51,727 bases of DNA from Brevinema andersonii. GTDB lineage: Bacteria; Spirochaetota; DYKD01. The notes under the pieces were generated by a model, which did not search any database, was not told the origin of the DNA, and saw only the letters and a program-made list of their open reading frames with translations. Location of the stretch: contig DYKD01000006.1 of the NCBI GenBank assembly GCA_020722765.1, positions 27,653 through 79,379 of the forward strand, given 5' to 3'. The position numbers were made by a program, and so were the translations under genes. Shown here piece after piece: positions 26,405-35,913 of this stretch (positions are counted from its first letter, which is position 1; each line of letters opens with the position of its first letter).

Positions 26405-26797
26405 ATGTTAGTGGTTTTTGAACTCAACGGAAAGCAATATGACGGTTATATCGGTGAAGATGTCCAGGTTGATCTTCTGGAGAAACCTGAGGCTGATATG
26501 AAAATTGATAAGGTTCTGGTTTTTAAAAACAGTGATGAGGATGTGCTTGTTGGACAGCCTTATGTTCCTGGTGCTATTTTGAACGCTAAACATGTCCGTG
26601 ATTTTAAGGACAAAAAAGTCATCGTATTTAAGTTCAAAATCAGGAAAAAGTATCGCAGAAAGCAAGGTCACAGACAGCAATATTCTGTCATCCATTTGAC
26701 AGGAATCAATGTCGGTGGAAAAGAGATCAAGGAAGAAAAGAAAGCCTCAGTCCAGAAAACTGAGAAAAAGGTAGAAAAAGTAGCCAAAGCAGAATAG
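26405..26797 (+). CDS. rplU: 50S ribosomal protein L21
   Basis: Component of the large ribosomal subunit binding 23S rRNA. FELNGKQYDGYIGEDVQVD at the N-terminus and KVIVFKFKIRKKYRRKQGHR, HLTGI near residue 100 are the bL21 signature. Length 130 includes a Lys/Glu/Ala-rich C-terminal tail of about 25 residues beyond the usual 100-105. GGAGG lies 6 bases before the ATG. Followed by prp, rpmA and obgE as in many bacteria. Confidence 0.95.
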   Translation: MLVVFELNGKQYDGYIGEDVQVDLLEKPEADMKIDKVLVFKNSDEDVLVGQPYVPGAILNAKHVRDFKDKKVIVFKFKIRKKYRRKQGHRQQYSVIHLTGINVGGKEIKEEKKASVQKTEKKVEKVAKAE

Positions 26798-26801
26798 GCT
26801 G

Positions 26802-27164
26802 ATGATAAGAATCGTTTTTCATAAGAAGGACGGTCAATATATTTCATTACGGTCAGAAGGTCATGCTGGAAAAAGGACGCTTGGAGGTTTTTTCAAGTTG
26901 TTCTGGCCAAAGGAATATGGCAATATCCTTTGCTCAGCTATTTCAGTCTTGCTTCTTCAGTTCAAGGTGAATATCACTACTATTGAAAAAGCAAGGTTGC
27001 TCATTGATATCGAAAGGAAAGGCTTCATGGAACTGGTGGTCTGTGATGCTGACGCTCCTCGTATCAGGTCTTATTTTGAAGGTCTTATTGTCATGTTGAA
27101 GAGCATAGAGCTTCAGCATAAAGATAGATTAAGAATTATCATGGAGGACATTCATGTCACATAA
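26802..27164 (+). CDS. prp: Ribosomal-processing cysteine protease Prp-like protein
   Basis: Prp trims an N-terminal extension from L27 in Firmicutes and relatives. Here the family catalytic pair is visible as GHAG (H21) and ILCSAIS (C44), but about 11 residues ([15 protein letters not shown] region) are inserted between them compared with the usual 12-residue His-Cys spacing. The gene lies in its usual place between rplU and rpmA and overlaps rpmA by 11 bases. The downstream L27 begins [10 protein letters not shown] with no cleavable extension, so the normal substrate is absent. The SD is weak. 120 residues. Confidence 0.72.
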   Translation: MIRIVFHKKDGQYISLRSEGHAGKRTLGGFFKLFWPKEYGNILCSAISVLLLQFKVNITTIEKARLLIDIERKGFMELVVCDADAPRIRSYFEGLIVMLKSIELQHKDRLRIIMEDIHVT

Positions 27165-27402
27165 AAAAGCGCAAGGTTCAAGCAAAAACGGTCGGGACAG
27201 CCACTCACAACGTCTTGGTGTCAAAGTATTCGGTGGAGAAGCGGTTCATTCTGGTAGCATTATTGTTCGCCAGCGTGGAACCGCTTTTTTCCCCGGAGTT
27301 GGTGTAAAACTCGCCAAAGATGACACGATTTTCGCAATGAAAGACGGTGTTGTCCAGTTTCAGAAGAATAAAAGCGGCAAGAGGGTTGTCGCGGTCATCT
27401 AA
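27154..27402 (+). CDS. rpmA: 50S ribosomal protein L27
   Basis: Large-subunit protein reaching toward the peptidyl-transferase centre. [20 protein letters not shown] and [17 protein letters not shown] are unmistakable bL27 motifs; 82 residues. The start is fixed by GGAGG and by an in-frame stop codon seven codons upstream of the next possible start, so no FF-containing extension of the Firmicutes type exists. Confidence 0.95.
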   Translation: MSHKKAQGSSKNGRDSHSQRLGVKVFGGEAVHSGSIIVRQRGTAFFPGVGVKLAKDDTIFAMKDGVVQFQKNKSGKRVVAVI

Positions 27403-27420
27403 GACCGATACACAATTTTT

Positions 27421-28398
27421 ATGCATAGAAAGTTCCGTGACGAGATCGTTATACAGGTTCGTGCCGGAAAGGGAGGCGCTGGTGCTGTCTCTTTCCTGAG
27501 GGAAAAGTTTAGACGTATCGGTCCCGCTGACGGTGGAGTGGGTGGTGATGGCGGTGACGTCATCCTCAAAGCTGCTCATGGACTTGTCAACCTTAATCAT
27601 TTCTACGATAATAAGATTTATTCTGCAAAAAATGGTATTCCTGGTAGTGGTGTCAATCGTGGTGGCAAGAGAGGTGATGATCTTGTTGTCCAAGTCCCTA
27701 TCGCTACTGTCATAGAGGATCCTGAAACAGGGGAAGAGCTTTTCACTTTTAACAAGGATGGCGAATCGTTCTTAGTTGCAAAAGGTGGAATGGGCGGTCA
27801 AGGGAATGCCTTCTTTCAGTCTTCAACCAGAAGATCTCCCTATTTTTCACAGCCTGGACGTGATGGCGAATTTAAACGTATTCAACTTAAGCTAAAAATG
27901 ATCGCAGATATTGGTCTTGTTGGGTTTCCCAACGCAGGCAAATCGACTCTTCTTTCAAAAATCACGAACGCTCACCCTCGTATAGCGGATTATCCGTTCA
28001 CGACTCTTTCTCCCAATCTTGGAGTCTTGGATTTGAAAGGGAAAAAGATGGTCATTGCGGATATTCCTGGATTGATAGAAAATGCGCATAAGGGAGCAGG
28101 ATTGGGGCTTTCATTCCTGAAACATATTGAAAAGACAAGAATGATCCTCTTTGTTCTTGATGCTGCAGATGAAAACTGTGTTGATTCTTATGATGTCCTG
28201 AAACACGAGCTTGAAAGTTACAACAAGGATCTTCTTAACAAGAAAAGCCTGATTATCCTGAATAAGATGGATATTTCCCCAAAGGATTTGACCGCAACTT
28301 TGAAAAAAAAATTGAGAAAGAAGATCGTCCCTGTTTCCGCCTTGACAGGGGAGGGACTGGATATACTTCTGAAGACTATGGAAAAGGAAATGGTATAA
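27421..28398 (+). CDS. obgE: GTPase Obg
   Basis: Ribosome-associated GTPase in large-subunit assembly. The glycine-rich Obg fold starts at residue 1 (VRAGKGGAGAVSFLREKF, VGGDGGDV). The G domain has G1 GFPNAGKST, G2 YPFTTLSP, G3 DIPGLIE and G4 NKMD. At 325 residues the variable C-terminal OCT domain is absent, a short form found in several bacterial lineages. It is 18 bases after rpmA and 3 before proB. Confidence 0.95.
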   Translation: MHRKFRDEIVIQVRAGKGGAGAVSFLREKFRRIGPADGGVGGDGGDVILKAAHGLVNLNHFYDNKIYSAKNGIPGSGVNRGGKRGDDLVVQVPIATVIEDPETGEELFTFNKDGESFLVAKGGMGGQGNAFFQSSTRRSPYFSQPGRDGEFKRIQLKLKMIADIGLVGFPNAGKSTLLSKITNAHPRIADYPFTTLSPNLGVLDLKGKKMVIADIPGLIENAHKGAGLGLSFLKHIEKTRMILFVLDAADENCVDSYDVLKHELESYNKDLLNKKSLIILNKMDISPKDLTATLKKKLRKKIVPVSALTGEGLDILLKTMEKEMV

Positions 28399-28401
28399 GT
28401 C

Positions 28402-29532
28402 ATGGACATGAAGGATAGGAGATCAGATCTTCTGCATGATGTCAAGAAAGTCGTTGTCAAAGTCGGTTCAAATTGCATTACTTCGGATTTCCATATTGAT
28501 GAAGGGAAAATCGGAAAGTTGGTTGATGAAATAATCAGCTTGATGAGGAAAAAAATAAAAGTCGTGCTTGTGACTTCTGGTGCTGTTGCTGCCGGAACGG
28601 GTCCCATGAAACTTTTAAAAAAACAGAAGAGCATAAGTGAAAAACAGGCTTGCGCTGCAGTAGGGCAGATCATCCTAATGGAGGTCTATCGAAAGTATTT
28701 TAAGAAGTATGACGTGTTGCCTGCCCAGATCCTTCTTACAGAAACTGATTTTACAGACAGGAAACGTTATCTCAATATCAGGAATACGATTGATACGCTT
28801 CTTCAAAATGGTGTGGTTCCAATCATCAATGAGAACGATACAGTGGCTGTCGCTGAAATCGTCTTCGGTGATAATGACATGCTTTCAGCTCTTATGGCAA
28901 ATGTCATAGAAGCTGATCTTCTGTTAGTCCTCACCACTGTTGATGGCCTCAGGAATATGACCCGGAATGAACGCATCCCTTCTGTAGAAAAGATTGATGA
29001 ATCTATTTATGCTCTCGTTGAAGCTACCAAGTCTTCTGCTGGTCGTGGCGGCATGACTAGCAAACTTCAAGCAATGAAGACAGTGACAGACTCGGGTCGA
29101 ATAGGAGTGATTGCTGATTTTTCGAAGAAAAATGTGCTATCATCAGTCTTGTCTGGTGCTGATATAGGAACTGTTTTTTCCCCGGCAGTCGGGGATAAAT
29201 CCTCTGTAAAAAGAAGTCGTGAGCAGTGGCTGAAATATGGGACTGTAGGTAAAGGGAAGTTGGTAATTGATGAAGGTGCTGTCAAGGCTCTCATGAATAG
29301 TAAAAGTCTCCTTCCAATGGGTATCGTGTCTGCTACAGGCAAATTCGATAGGCTTGATATTGTGGATATCCATGATGTGAAGGACATGCGCATTGCTCGT
29401 GGTGTAGCCAATTATGATATCAATGAGATTTTAAAGATCAAAAAACATAAAAGTTCAGAGATTGAAGCCATATTAGGGTATTCTTATGGCAATGAAGCTG
29501 TTCATGTGGACAATCTCGTGCTGCTTTCATAG
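28402..29532 (+). CDS. proB: Glutamate 5-kinase
   Basis: First step of proline synthesis: ATP-dependent phosphorylation of glutamate. The amino-acid-kinase domain shows VVKVGSNCIT, VLVTSGAVAAG, INENDTVAV and GRGGMTSKLQAM. A C-terminal PUA domain (about 275-355: KGKLVIDEGAVKALM, VANYDINEI) is present as in the long form. 376 residues. Start at 28402; a Met at 28408 is an alternative. proA does not follow in the window. Confidence 0.92.
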   Translation: MDMKDRRSDLLHDVKKVVVKVGSNCITSDFHIDEGKIGKLVDEIISLMRKKIKVVLVTSGAVAAGTGPMKLLKKQKSISEKQACAAVGQIILMEVYRKYFKKYDVLPAQILLTETDFTDRKRYLNIRNTIDTLLQNGVVPIINENDTVAVAEIVFGDNDMLSALMANVIEADLLLVLTTVDGLRNMTRNERIPSVEKIDESIYALVEATKSSAGRGGMTSKLQAMKTVTDSGRIGVIADFSKKNVLSSVLSGADIGTVFSPAVGDKSSVKRSREQWLKYGTVGKGKLVIDEGAVKALMNSKSLLPMGIVSATGKFDRLDIVDIHDVKDMRIARGVANYDINEILKIKKHKSSEIEAILGYSYGNEAVHVDNLVLLS

Positions 29533-29540
29533 GAGCTGTC

Positions 29541-30773
29541 ATGAATCCTTGGTTGATTGCTGTTGTTATCATATTGCTTGTCCATTATATATTGAATGTC
29601 ATTACAGAACTTTTGAATCTATCAGCTGTAGCATCAGAAGTCCCTGAAGAGTTTAAGAATCATTATGATTCAGAAAAATATGCAAAAGCCCAGTCGTATT
29701 TGAAGGTGAATACCCGGTTCGGACTATTCAAAGAGACCATCTCGACTTTGATACTTTTCCTGTTGATTTTGCTAGGCGGTTTCAATTTGCTTGATTTGTA
29801 CAGCAGGTCTTTTGGATTCGGTCCGATCCTGACTGGATTGGTTTTTGGGGGTATGCTTTTTATTTTTCTTTTCTTATTTGATCTTCCTTTTTCAATCTGG
29901 CATACATTTGGCATTGAACAAAAATTCGGCTTTAACAAGACAAAAGCGGAAACCTTTATCGCTGATAAAGGGAAAGGGCTTATACTGGGAACCTTGTTGT
30001 TTGTTATTGCAGCCGGATTTATCCTCTGGTTTTTTGCAAAAGCGGGTTCATTGGCATGGTTCTATTCTTGGGTGGCTCTCACCCTTTTCCAGATATTGTT
30101 GGTCTTTATAGCACCTGTGATGATTTCACCCTTATTCAACAAGTTCATTCCTTTAGGAGACGGCGAGTTGAAGACTGCCATAGAGGATTATGCGCGCTCA
30201 CAGAACTTTGCCATGAAAGGTGTTTACATGATGGATAATTCTAAACGGTCTACCAAATCAAACGCCTATTTTACAGGATTCGGCAAATCAAGACGTATTG
30301 TCCTTTTTGATACTTTGATTAACCGACATACAGTCGATGAGCTCGTATCGGTTTTGGCCCATGAAATAGGTCATTATAAGAAAAAACATATTCTAAAGAA
30401 TATCCTTTTCAGTGCGGCAACGACATTGTTGATGTTCTATCTGCTTTCCCTTTTTTTAGGGAATAGGTCTTTTTTTGACGCTTTTGGCATGCAGAATGTC
30501 TCAGTCTATGCGGGGCTGGTGTTTTTCTCTTTCCTATATACTCCATTAAACACGTTGCTTGGAATTGTGAGCATGTATTTTTCCAGAAAATATGAGTATG
30601 AAGCTGATGCTTTTGCTGTTCAAACTTTGAATAAGAAGGATGCGTTTGTTGAAGCACTTAAGAAACTCAGTGTAGATAATCTTTCCAATCTTACCCCACA
30701 TCCCATGAAAGTTTTCATGGATTATAGCCACCCCCCAGTATTGAAACGTATTCAGGCAATTGAAAGGATATGA
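29541..30773 (+). CDS. Ste24/HtpX-type M48 membrane protease
   Basis: Integral-membrane zinc endopeptidase of the CAAX-prenyl-protease (Ste24) type. The zinc site is LAHEIGHYKKKH (H274, E275, H278) with the third ligand in YEYEADAFA (E354). Several hydrophobic helices precede it, and the N-terminal peptidase_M48_N-type block FGLFKETISTLILFLLILLG is present. 410 residues matches Ste24. In bacteria such enzymes help membrane-protein quality control. It follows proB with TAGGAG upstream of the start. It closes the rplU-proB operon. Confidence 0.88.
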   Translation: MNPWLIAVVIILLVHYILNVITELLNLSAVASEVPEEFKNHYDSEKYAKAQSYLKVNTRFGLFKETISTLILFLLILLGGFNLLDLYSRSFGFGPILTGLVFGGMLFIFLFLFDLPFSIWHTFGIEQKFGFNKTKAETFIADKGKGLILGTLLFVIAAGFILWFFAKAGSLAWFYSWVALTLFQILLVFIAPVMISPLFNKFIPLGDGELKTAIEDYARSQNFAMKGVYMMDNSKRSTKSNAYFTGFGKSRRIVLFDTLINRHTVDELVSVLAHEIGHYKKKHILKNILFSAATTLLMFYLLSLFLGNRSFFDAFGMQNVSVYAGLVFFSFLYTPLNTLLGIVSMYFSRKYEYEADAFAVQTLNKKDAFVEALKKLSVDNLSNLTPHPMKVFMDYSHPPVLKRIQAIERI

Positions 30774-30898
30774 ATCAGATTTCCCATAATGAATAATGAC
30801 TGTTTCCATAAGATCGGGGAAAGGGGCGCTTTTCTTTGGTTTTATGCATAAAAAATCATATATTCTCATGTTTGCAATCGTTTTTCAATTTTTAAAAC

Positions 30899-30927
30899 TT
30901 GAAATATGCCTGTCTTTATAGTATTTT
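30899..30927 (+). promoter_or_regulatory. Sigma70-type promoter before the RsbU-like gene
   Basis: TTGAAA, 17 bases, TATTTT, ending 34 bases before the ATG at 30962, in a 188-base gap that otherwise shows only A+T-rich sequence. Confidence 0.5.
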
Positions 30928-30961
30928 TATTAAAATATCATTGTTTCTATTGTAAGGAAAT

Positions 30962-32947
30962 ATGATTAAACTAATTTTTGATTTGACATATCTGTTTTTG
31001 CCATTTTTATGTGTAGGGCTACTTGTTTATAGTGCCCGTCAATATGATGATAAAAATAGCCGTTATTTCATTCTGCCCTTTGCACTTTTTGGTATCAAAG
31101 AATTAATACAATATTATATAATGACCAGCTTCGACCTCCGCTCACTGTTTTTTTTGTACTCCAAATCAAAAGAATATAATATCTCCATGTTGCCTGATGA
31201 ACTTATGTTTGCCATGCACGTCTTGGATCTTTTTGTTGTTATTGTTTTTGCTTTTTATATCCTTAGGTATTTTGAATATCCGAAACGGTTGTTTATACCA
31301 TTTGCGGTTGTCAATATAGCCTTTGTTACGTTGCTGGTTGTCTTTAGGGGAATGGGTTACGAGTTTGATGAGCGGATACTTGTAAGAATGTTTTTTCTTG
31401 CAAATCTTATTGTTTTCATCATCCTTTTACAGAAAGGATATTTTGAACAAGGATCCAATTTTGTGATTGACTCAAAAGGATTCATAATCGCCGCTTTTAT
31501 TGTGATTATGCCCCCTTTGCTTTGGAGTGGTTTTCAGTCCCAGTATATCGGTCAAATCATTAGGATAATTTTTTATCTGTTAAGTGCCATGTTGATACTC
31601 CAACTTTTGGAAGTCAATCAAAAGCGTGTCACGGATGGTATTAGCATCCTTCAAAAAGAAAAGAATATCATTGAAAAACTGTTGAACAGTATCGGTTCTG
31701 CTCTTGCTGCCAATATGGATCAGAAGAGCATTCTTGCCATGATTAATCAATTTTCTATGGATGCCACTTCTGCACGTGCGGGTGCTATCTTATTATTGAA
31801 TAAGAAAAAAAATATCCTTACAGTTGAAGTTGTTGAAGGTCTCTATCCGCCTGTACAACATGTTGATGAATTTATCTCCTCAAAAGAGAAATATCTGATT
31901 GACAAGTTCAAGAGTGATCCGATCCCTGTTGGAGTGTCATATCTTGGAAAAGTCGTACAGAATGGCACACCTCTATTTATTAAAGATGCCATGAAAGATG
32001 AAGAAGTCATCCAGTCTGCTAAAGGGGTTATGGATATTTCTTCTATAATTGCCTTACCTCTGATAGCAGATAATGAGACTCTTGGAGTCCTCTCTGTCTT
32101 AAACAAGACAACAGATGCCTTTTTTTCAGATGAAGATTTCCTCTTGGCCAAAGCTCTTGCAGAACAGGTTGCTGTTGCTCTCAATACTGTCAAACTAAGA
32201 AATGAATATCAAGAGAAGCTGCAACAAGAAAAACAAGTAGCTATTGCAGCCCAGATCCAACAAGGCCTTTTACCTAATGTTTTCCCGGAGTATCCACAAT
32301 TGGAAGTTTTTGCCGTTTCAAAAGCCGCGAAGGGAGTCAGTGGAGATTATTTCGATCTATTGGATTTTAATGGCAAATTGTCAGTCGTCTGTGCAGATGT
32401 CGCTGGTAAAGGGGTCCCTGCAGCTATGGTCATGGTCAAGATACAGACTGCGCTTCGTCTTATTGTTGATTCAAAATCCGAACCTAAATCCGTTGTCTCT
32501 GCAATCAATGTCGCACTGGCAGGACAGGTCGCTGAAGATCGATATGCAACTCTCTTTTTCTGCATGTTAGATGTCCATACCGGAATGCTCAGTTATAGCA
32601 ATGCAGGGCATGGTCCCATGATCGTGTACAGGGCTTTGACTGATTCTTTTGAATTATTGGATACAGAAGGTTTGCCTGTAGGAATTACTGCAGAAACACA
32701 GTACGGTCAAGATGAGACAGTACTTAATTCAGGAGATATAGCTATCCTTTATACGGACGGTATCACTGAAGCCATGAATGTCAGGCATGACGAATATTCT
32801 ATTGCACGTGTTAAGGAAGATATCCGGTCATTAAAGGATGTTTCTGCAAAGGAGATGTCTGAGTTACTATTGGAACGGATAACGAAATTTGTCGGTGAAG
32901 AACCACAGCATGATGACCAAACACTTTTTATTTTCAAAATGAAATAA
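30962..32947 (+). CDS. RsbU/SpoIIE-type PP2C phosphatase with membrane and GAF domains
   Basis: Serine phosphatase that typically activates STAS anti-anti-sigma factors. About seven hydrophobic helices occupy residues 1-215, followed by a coiled helix. A GAF-like domain covers about 240-405 (LAANMDQKSILAMINQFSMD, GVSYLGKVVQNG, LIADNETLGVLSVLNK). A SpoIIE/PP2C domain covers 430-660. Metal-binding Asp residues are visible in GDYFD (D462), CADVAGKG (D479) and HDDQT (D651, D652). The STAS protein begins 16 bases downstream, its likely substrate. The N-terminal membrane part probably receives the signal. Confidence 0.85.
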   Translation: MIKLIFDLTYLFLPFLCVGLLVYSARQYDDKNSRYFILPFALFGIKELIQYYIMTSFDLRSLFFLYSKSKEYNISMLPDELMFAMHVLDLFVVIVFAFYILRYFEYPKRLFIPFAVVNIAFVTLLVVFRGMGYEFDERILVRMFFLANLIVFIILLQKGYFEQGSNFVIDSKGFIIAAFIVIMPPLLWSGFQSQYIGQIIRIIFYLLSAMLILQLLEVNQKRVTDGISILQKEKNIIEKLLNSIGSALAANMDQKSILAMINQFSMDATSARAGAILLLNKKKNILTVEVVEGLYPPVQHVDEFISSKEKYLIDKFKSDPIPVGVSYLGKVVQNGTPLFIKDAMKDEEVIQSAKGVMDISSIIALPLIADNETLGVLSVLNKTTDAFFSDEDFLLAKALAEQVAVALNTVKLRNEYQEKLQQEKQVAIAAQIQQGLLPNVFPEYPQLEVFAVSKAAKGVSGDYFDLLDFNGKLSVVCADVAGKGVPAAMVMVKIQTALRLIVDSKSEPKSVVSAINVALAGQVAEDRYATLFFCMLDVHTGMLSYSNAGHGPMIVYRALTDSFELLDTEGLPVGITAETQYGQDETVLNSGDIAILYTDGITEAMNVRHDEYSIARVKEDIRSLKDVSAKEMSELLLERITKFVGEEPQHDDQTLFIFKMK

Positions 32948-32963
32948 CTTTCGGAGGATACAA

Positions 32964-33302
32964 ATGGAAATCAAGGAACAGGAAAAAAACGGCATAGTGA
33001 TTCTGGAAATCATCGGGGAGATAGACCTGTATAATGCCCCAGATATAAAGAATCATGTTGTCAAGAAGATCGAAGCCCAGAAGTACAATCTTGTTATCAA
33101 TATGCAGGAAGTCAGTTATATTGATTCATCAGGAATCGGGGCGCTCATTTCAAGCCTTTCCAGCTTGAAGAAATACCAAGGCTCACTGAAAATTACGAAT
33201 ATACATGATTCTGTAAAGAAGGTCTTTGAATTGACCAAATTGACCAGTTTTTTCGAAATATATGCGGATGTCGATACGGCATGCGCTTCATATAATCAAT
33301 AA
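32964..33302 (+). CDS. STAS-domain anti-anti-sigma factor
   Basis: Partner-switch regulator acting opposite an anti-sigma kinase. VILEIIGEIDLYNAPDIKNH gives the N-terminal STAS strand and helix, and VSYIDSSGIGALISSL carries the phospho-acceptor Ser (S55 or S56). 112 residues is typical. GGAGG lies 6 bases upstream. Encoded 16 bases after its probable phosphatase. No RsbW-like anti-sigma kinase or sigma factor is in the window, though a distant GHKL protein is at 12395-13138. Confidence 0.9.
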   Translation: MEIKEQEKNGIVILEIIGEIDLYNAPDIKNHVVKKIEAQKYNLVINMQEVSYIDSSGIGALISSLSSLKKYQGSLKITNIHDSVKKVFELTKLTSFFEIYADVDTACASYNQ

Positions 33303-33324
33303 TACTTACCGGAGGTTTTTTTAA

Positions 33325-34485
33325 ATGGCGCATCATCATTATTTGTTTACGTCTGAATCTGTTTCTGAAGGTCATCCTGATAAAGTCTGTGACCAAATTT
33401 CGGACGCAGTCCTTGATGCTATGTTAGCACAGGATAAGAATTCCCGTGTTGCTTGTGAAAGCATGGTTACAACTGGACAGGTTGTTGTTGCTGGAGAAGT
33501 CACTACGAAAGCCCATGTCAATATTGTTGATGTTGTACGTGAAACAATACGTACGATTGGATATAATGTCCCTGGCATAGGGTTCGATGCTGACAGTTGC
33601 GGAGTACTTGTTTCGCTTCATAGCCAGTCACCTGATATTTCACAAGGTGTTACTGTAGGCAAGGGGCTTCATAAGGAACAAGGCGCAGGAGACCAGGGAC
33701 TCATGTTCGGTTATGCTTGTGATGAGACACCGGAACTTATGCCTGCAACATTGCAATATGCCCATAATATCCTTGTCGATATGGCAAAACATAGGAAATC
33801 GGAAAAGATCAACTGGATGCGTCCTGACTCAAAGAGCCAGGTTACAATAGAATATGTTGATAATAAACCAACCCGTGTCCATACAGTTGTTGTTTCTACA
33901 CAACATGATGAGAAGGTCTCTTTGAAACAGATCAAGGATTATCTTGTAAAGAATGTCATAAAAAAAGTGATTCCTGCAGGAATGATGGATAGCAAGACTA
34001 TTTTTCATGTGAATCCTACAGGTCGCTTTGTAGTTGGAGGCCCTCATGGGGATTCTGGTCTAACAGGAAGGAAAATCATAGTTGATACTTATGGCGGATG
34101 GGGTGGACATGGTGGTGGAGCTTTCTCAGGAAAAGACCCATCAAAAGTTGACCGCTCAGCTGCGTATATGGCTCGATATATAGCCAAAAACGTTGTTGCC
34201 GCAAAACTTGCTTCAAGATGTCTTATCCAGTTGGCGTATGCTATTGGTGTCGCTGAACCGGTTTCCATCTATGTACATACTTATGGAACTGGCGTTGTAA
34301 GTGATGAGACATTAATGAAAGGAATTAGTCAGGTTTTTTCATGCAAACCTAAATCAATCATTGATACGTTTGATCTCCTCAGACCGATCTATTTTAAGAC
34401 AGCATCGTATGGTCATTTTGGTCGGAGCGATTTTCCTTGGGAAAAAACTGACAAAGTAAGTGCTCTTAGGAAAGTATGCAAATAA
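33325..34485 (+). CDS. metK: S-adenosylmethionine synthetase
   Basis: Makes SAM from methionine and ATP. Signatures are [32 protein letters not shown] and [20 protein letters not shown]. 386 residues is the full family length. CGGAGG lies upstream of the ATG. The 22-base gap before it leaves no room for a SAM riboswitch. Transcription probably reads through from the RsbU/STAS genes, although a promoter inside the STAS gene cannot be excluded. Confidence 0.96.
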   Translation: MAHHHYLFTSESVSEGHPDKVCDQISDAVLDAMLAQDKNSRVACESMVTTGQVVVAGEVTTKAHVNIVDVVRETIRTIGYNVPGIGFDADSCGVLVSLHSQSPDISQGVTVGKGLHKEQGAGDQGLMFGYACDETPELMPATLQYAHNILVDMAKHRKSEKINWMRPDSKSQVTIEYVDNKPTRVHTVVVSTQHDEKVSLKQIKDYLVKNVIKKVIPAGMMDSKTIFHVNPTGRFVVGGPHGDSGLTGRKIIVDTYGGWGGHGGGAFSGKDPSKVDRSAAYMARYIAKNVVAAKLASRCLIQLAYAIGVAEPVSIYVHTYGTGVVSDETLMKGISQVFSCKPKSIIDTFDLLRPIYFKTASYGHFGRSDFPWEKTDKVSALRKVCK

Positions 34486-34504
34486 TCAGTAAAGAGGTGT
34501 GGTT

Positions 34505-35098
34505 ATGGAAAAACGGTTGTTTCTAGTTTGTCTGGTTTTGATGGGAGTCTTTGTCTCAAGTTGTGGCATTGCTCCACCAACAGAAGATTTGAATGTAGCA
34601 AAAGCCTCATTGGCAAAAGCTCAGGAAGCCAAAGCTGAAGAGTTTGCTTCAGAGGAATACCTTAAAGCCCAAACGACCCTTGCAGAAGGCGAGAAAAATA
34701 TTGTCAATAAAAAGAATAAGAAGAACAAAATTGCAAAACAGAAATTGGAGATAGCCAAGGTGGAAGCTGAAACAGCCTATAAGAAAGCCGCTCCCGCTTA
34801 TGCTGATTATAATATAGATCTCGCTAGCAAGCAGAAGATGACAGCAGAAGAGATAAAAGCCCAAGTTGCCTTGAAAGAGAAATTCTCTGAGGCTAAACAA
34901 CTTTTAGAAGAATCTCAGACAGCTAAAAATGCTGGTAAATATGAGGATTCATGGGACAAATCAATAAAAGCAAGATCCCTGTTCGAGGAAATATTCAAAA
35001 TTACCAAAGAAAAGAAAGACAGGGCTGACAATGCATTAAAAGATGCAGATAGTTCGATAATGAACGCAGAAACTCAAAATTCAGAGTCAGGAAAATAG
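34505..35098 (+). CDS. DUF4398-like coiled-coil lipoprotein (second copy)
   Basis: Lipoprotein with lipobox (VSSC), then a single long Ala/Lys/Glu-rich helix. NVAKASLAKAQEAKAEEFAS is close in layout to the equivalent stretch of the 18173 lipoprotein. A central helix rich in KKNKKNK and a C-terminal helix with KSIKARSLFEEI follow. The start at 34505 has GAGG suitably spaced; an in-frame GTG at 34499 is less likely. The next gene encodes a LysM protein, so this forms a second lipoprotein/wall-binding module. 198 residues. Confidence 0.75.
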   Translation: MEKRLFLVCLVLMGVFVSSCGIAPPTEDLNVAKASLAKAQEAKAEEFASEEYLKAQTTLAEGEKNIVNKKNKKNKIAKQKLEIAKVEAETAYKKAAPAYADYNIDLASKQKMTAEEIKAQVALKEKFSEAKQLLEESQTAKNAGKYEDSWDKSIKARSLFEEIFKITKEKKDRADNALKDADSSIMNAETQNSESGK

Positions 35099-35108
35099 GG
35101 GGACATTC

Positions 35109-35819
35109 ATGCGAAAATTAATACTTATATCAGTGATAATGCTTTCCTTTGGCGTCTTGCCTTCCTATGTTTTTGCCCAGGAGAGTGATTCAGAAATGGA
35201 AGAGATGACGATGCTGACGAACCCTCAGTATTTTCTTGTAAAAGCCAGGGAATTTTATGTCCTTGGACAGTCCCAGTATAATGAGGGGGAGTATGATTTA
35301 AGTGCTGATTCTGCCTTAAAAGCCCAACAATATGCGGATAAATACAGGAAGGCTGTGCAACTTTTAGCCTATTACAAAAAGGCATTGGCAAAAATCAAAG
35401 AAGCTGAAGCTTTGATCGCAGAAGCAAGAACATTAAATGCTACAGAAGATGATCTTGGCCCTTCCATGGAAAAGCTTAATGAGGCAACTCAGTTTCTAAC
35501 AGATAAAAATTATGAGTTGTCTGCAAATGCTGCTGATGAATCCTGTAATTTATCTCGGGATCTTATTAATAAGTTAAAGAAAAAAGAAACAGTCGTTGCA
35601 GGTAATGAGAACCAATACTGGAAAACATACAAAGTTCGTTTGATACCTGAAAAACGCGATTGTCTTTGGCGTATTGCCCAATATGATTTCATTTATAAGA
35701 ATCCATGGAAGTGGCCTCTCATTTGGAAAGCTAACAAGGATCAGATTGTAGATCCAGATCTCATTTATCCTGGTCAGGTCTTTAACATCCCTAAACTGGA
35801 TGAAGAAACACCAAAATAA
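35109..35819 (+). CDS. LysM-domain peptidoglycan-binding exported protein
   Basis: Signal peptide (MRKLILISVIMLSFGVLPSY, no lipobox) and a helical TPR-like region with FYVLGQSQYNEGEYDLSADS. A C-terminal LysM-like domain (about 178-232) reads DCLWRIAQYDFIYKNPWKWP, LIWKANKDQI and DPDLIYPGQVFNIP. LysM binds N-acetylglucosamine chains of peptidoglycan, so it probably holds the preceding lipoprotein to the wall. 236 residues; 10 bases after the lipoprotein gene. Layout mirrors the OmpA partner at 18661. Confidence 0.85.
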   Translation: MRKLILISVIMLSFGVLPSYVFAQESDSEMEEMTMLTNPQYFLVKAREFYVLGQSQYNEGEYDLSADSALKAQQYADKYRKAVQLLAYYKKALAKIKEAEALIAEARTLNATEDDLGPSMEKLNEATQFLTDKNYELSANAADESCNLSRDLINKLKKKETVVAGNENQYWKTYKVRLIPEKRDCLWRIAQYDFIYKNPWKWPLIWKANKDQIVDPDLIYPGQVFNIPKLDEETPK

Positions 35820-35913
35820 AATAGTAATCCTAAAGAAATGCCCTATAATATATTGTATGGAGTGGCTCATCTGTTTTGAAACTCCAGATTTGAAGGTTTA
35901 GGATGGTATTAAC

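Noticed and set aside
30815..30838. Possible terminator hairpin around GGGGAAAGGGGCGCTTTTC
   Set aside because: The arms do not pair well (mismatched GAAAG/CTTTTC) and no clear T-run of terminator type follows.
33303..33324. SAM riboswitch upstream of metK
   Set aside because: Only 22 bases separate metK from the STAS gene, too short for a riboswitch, and no conserved core was seen.
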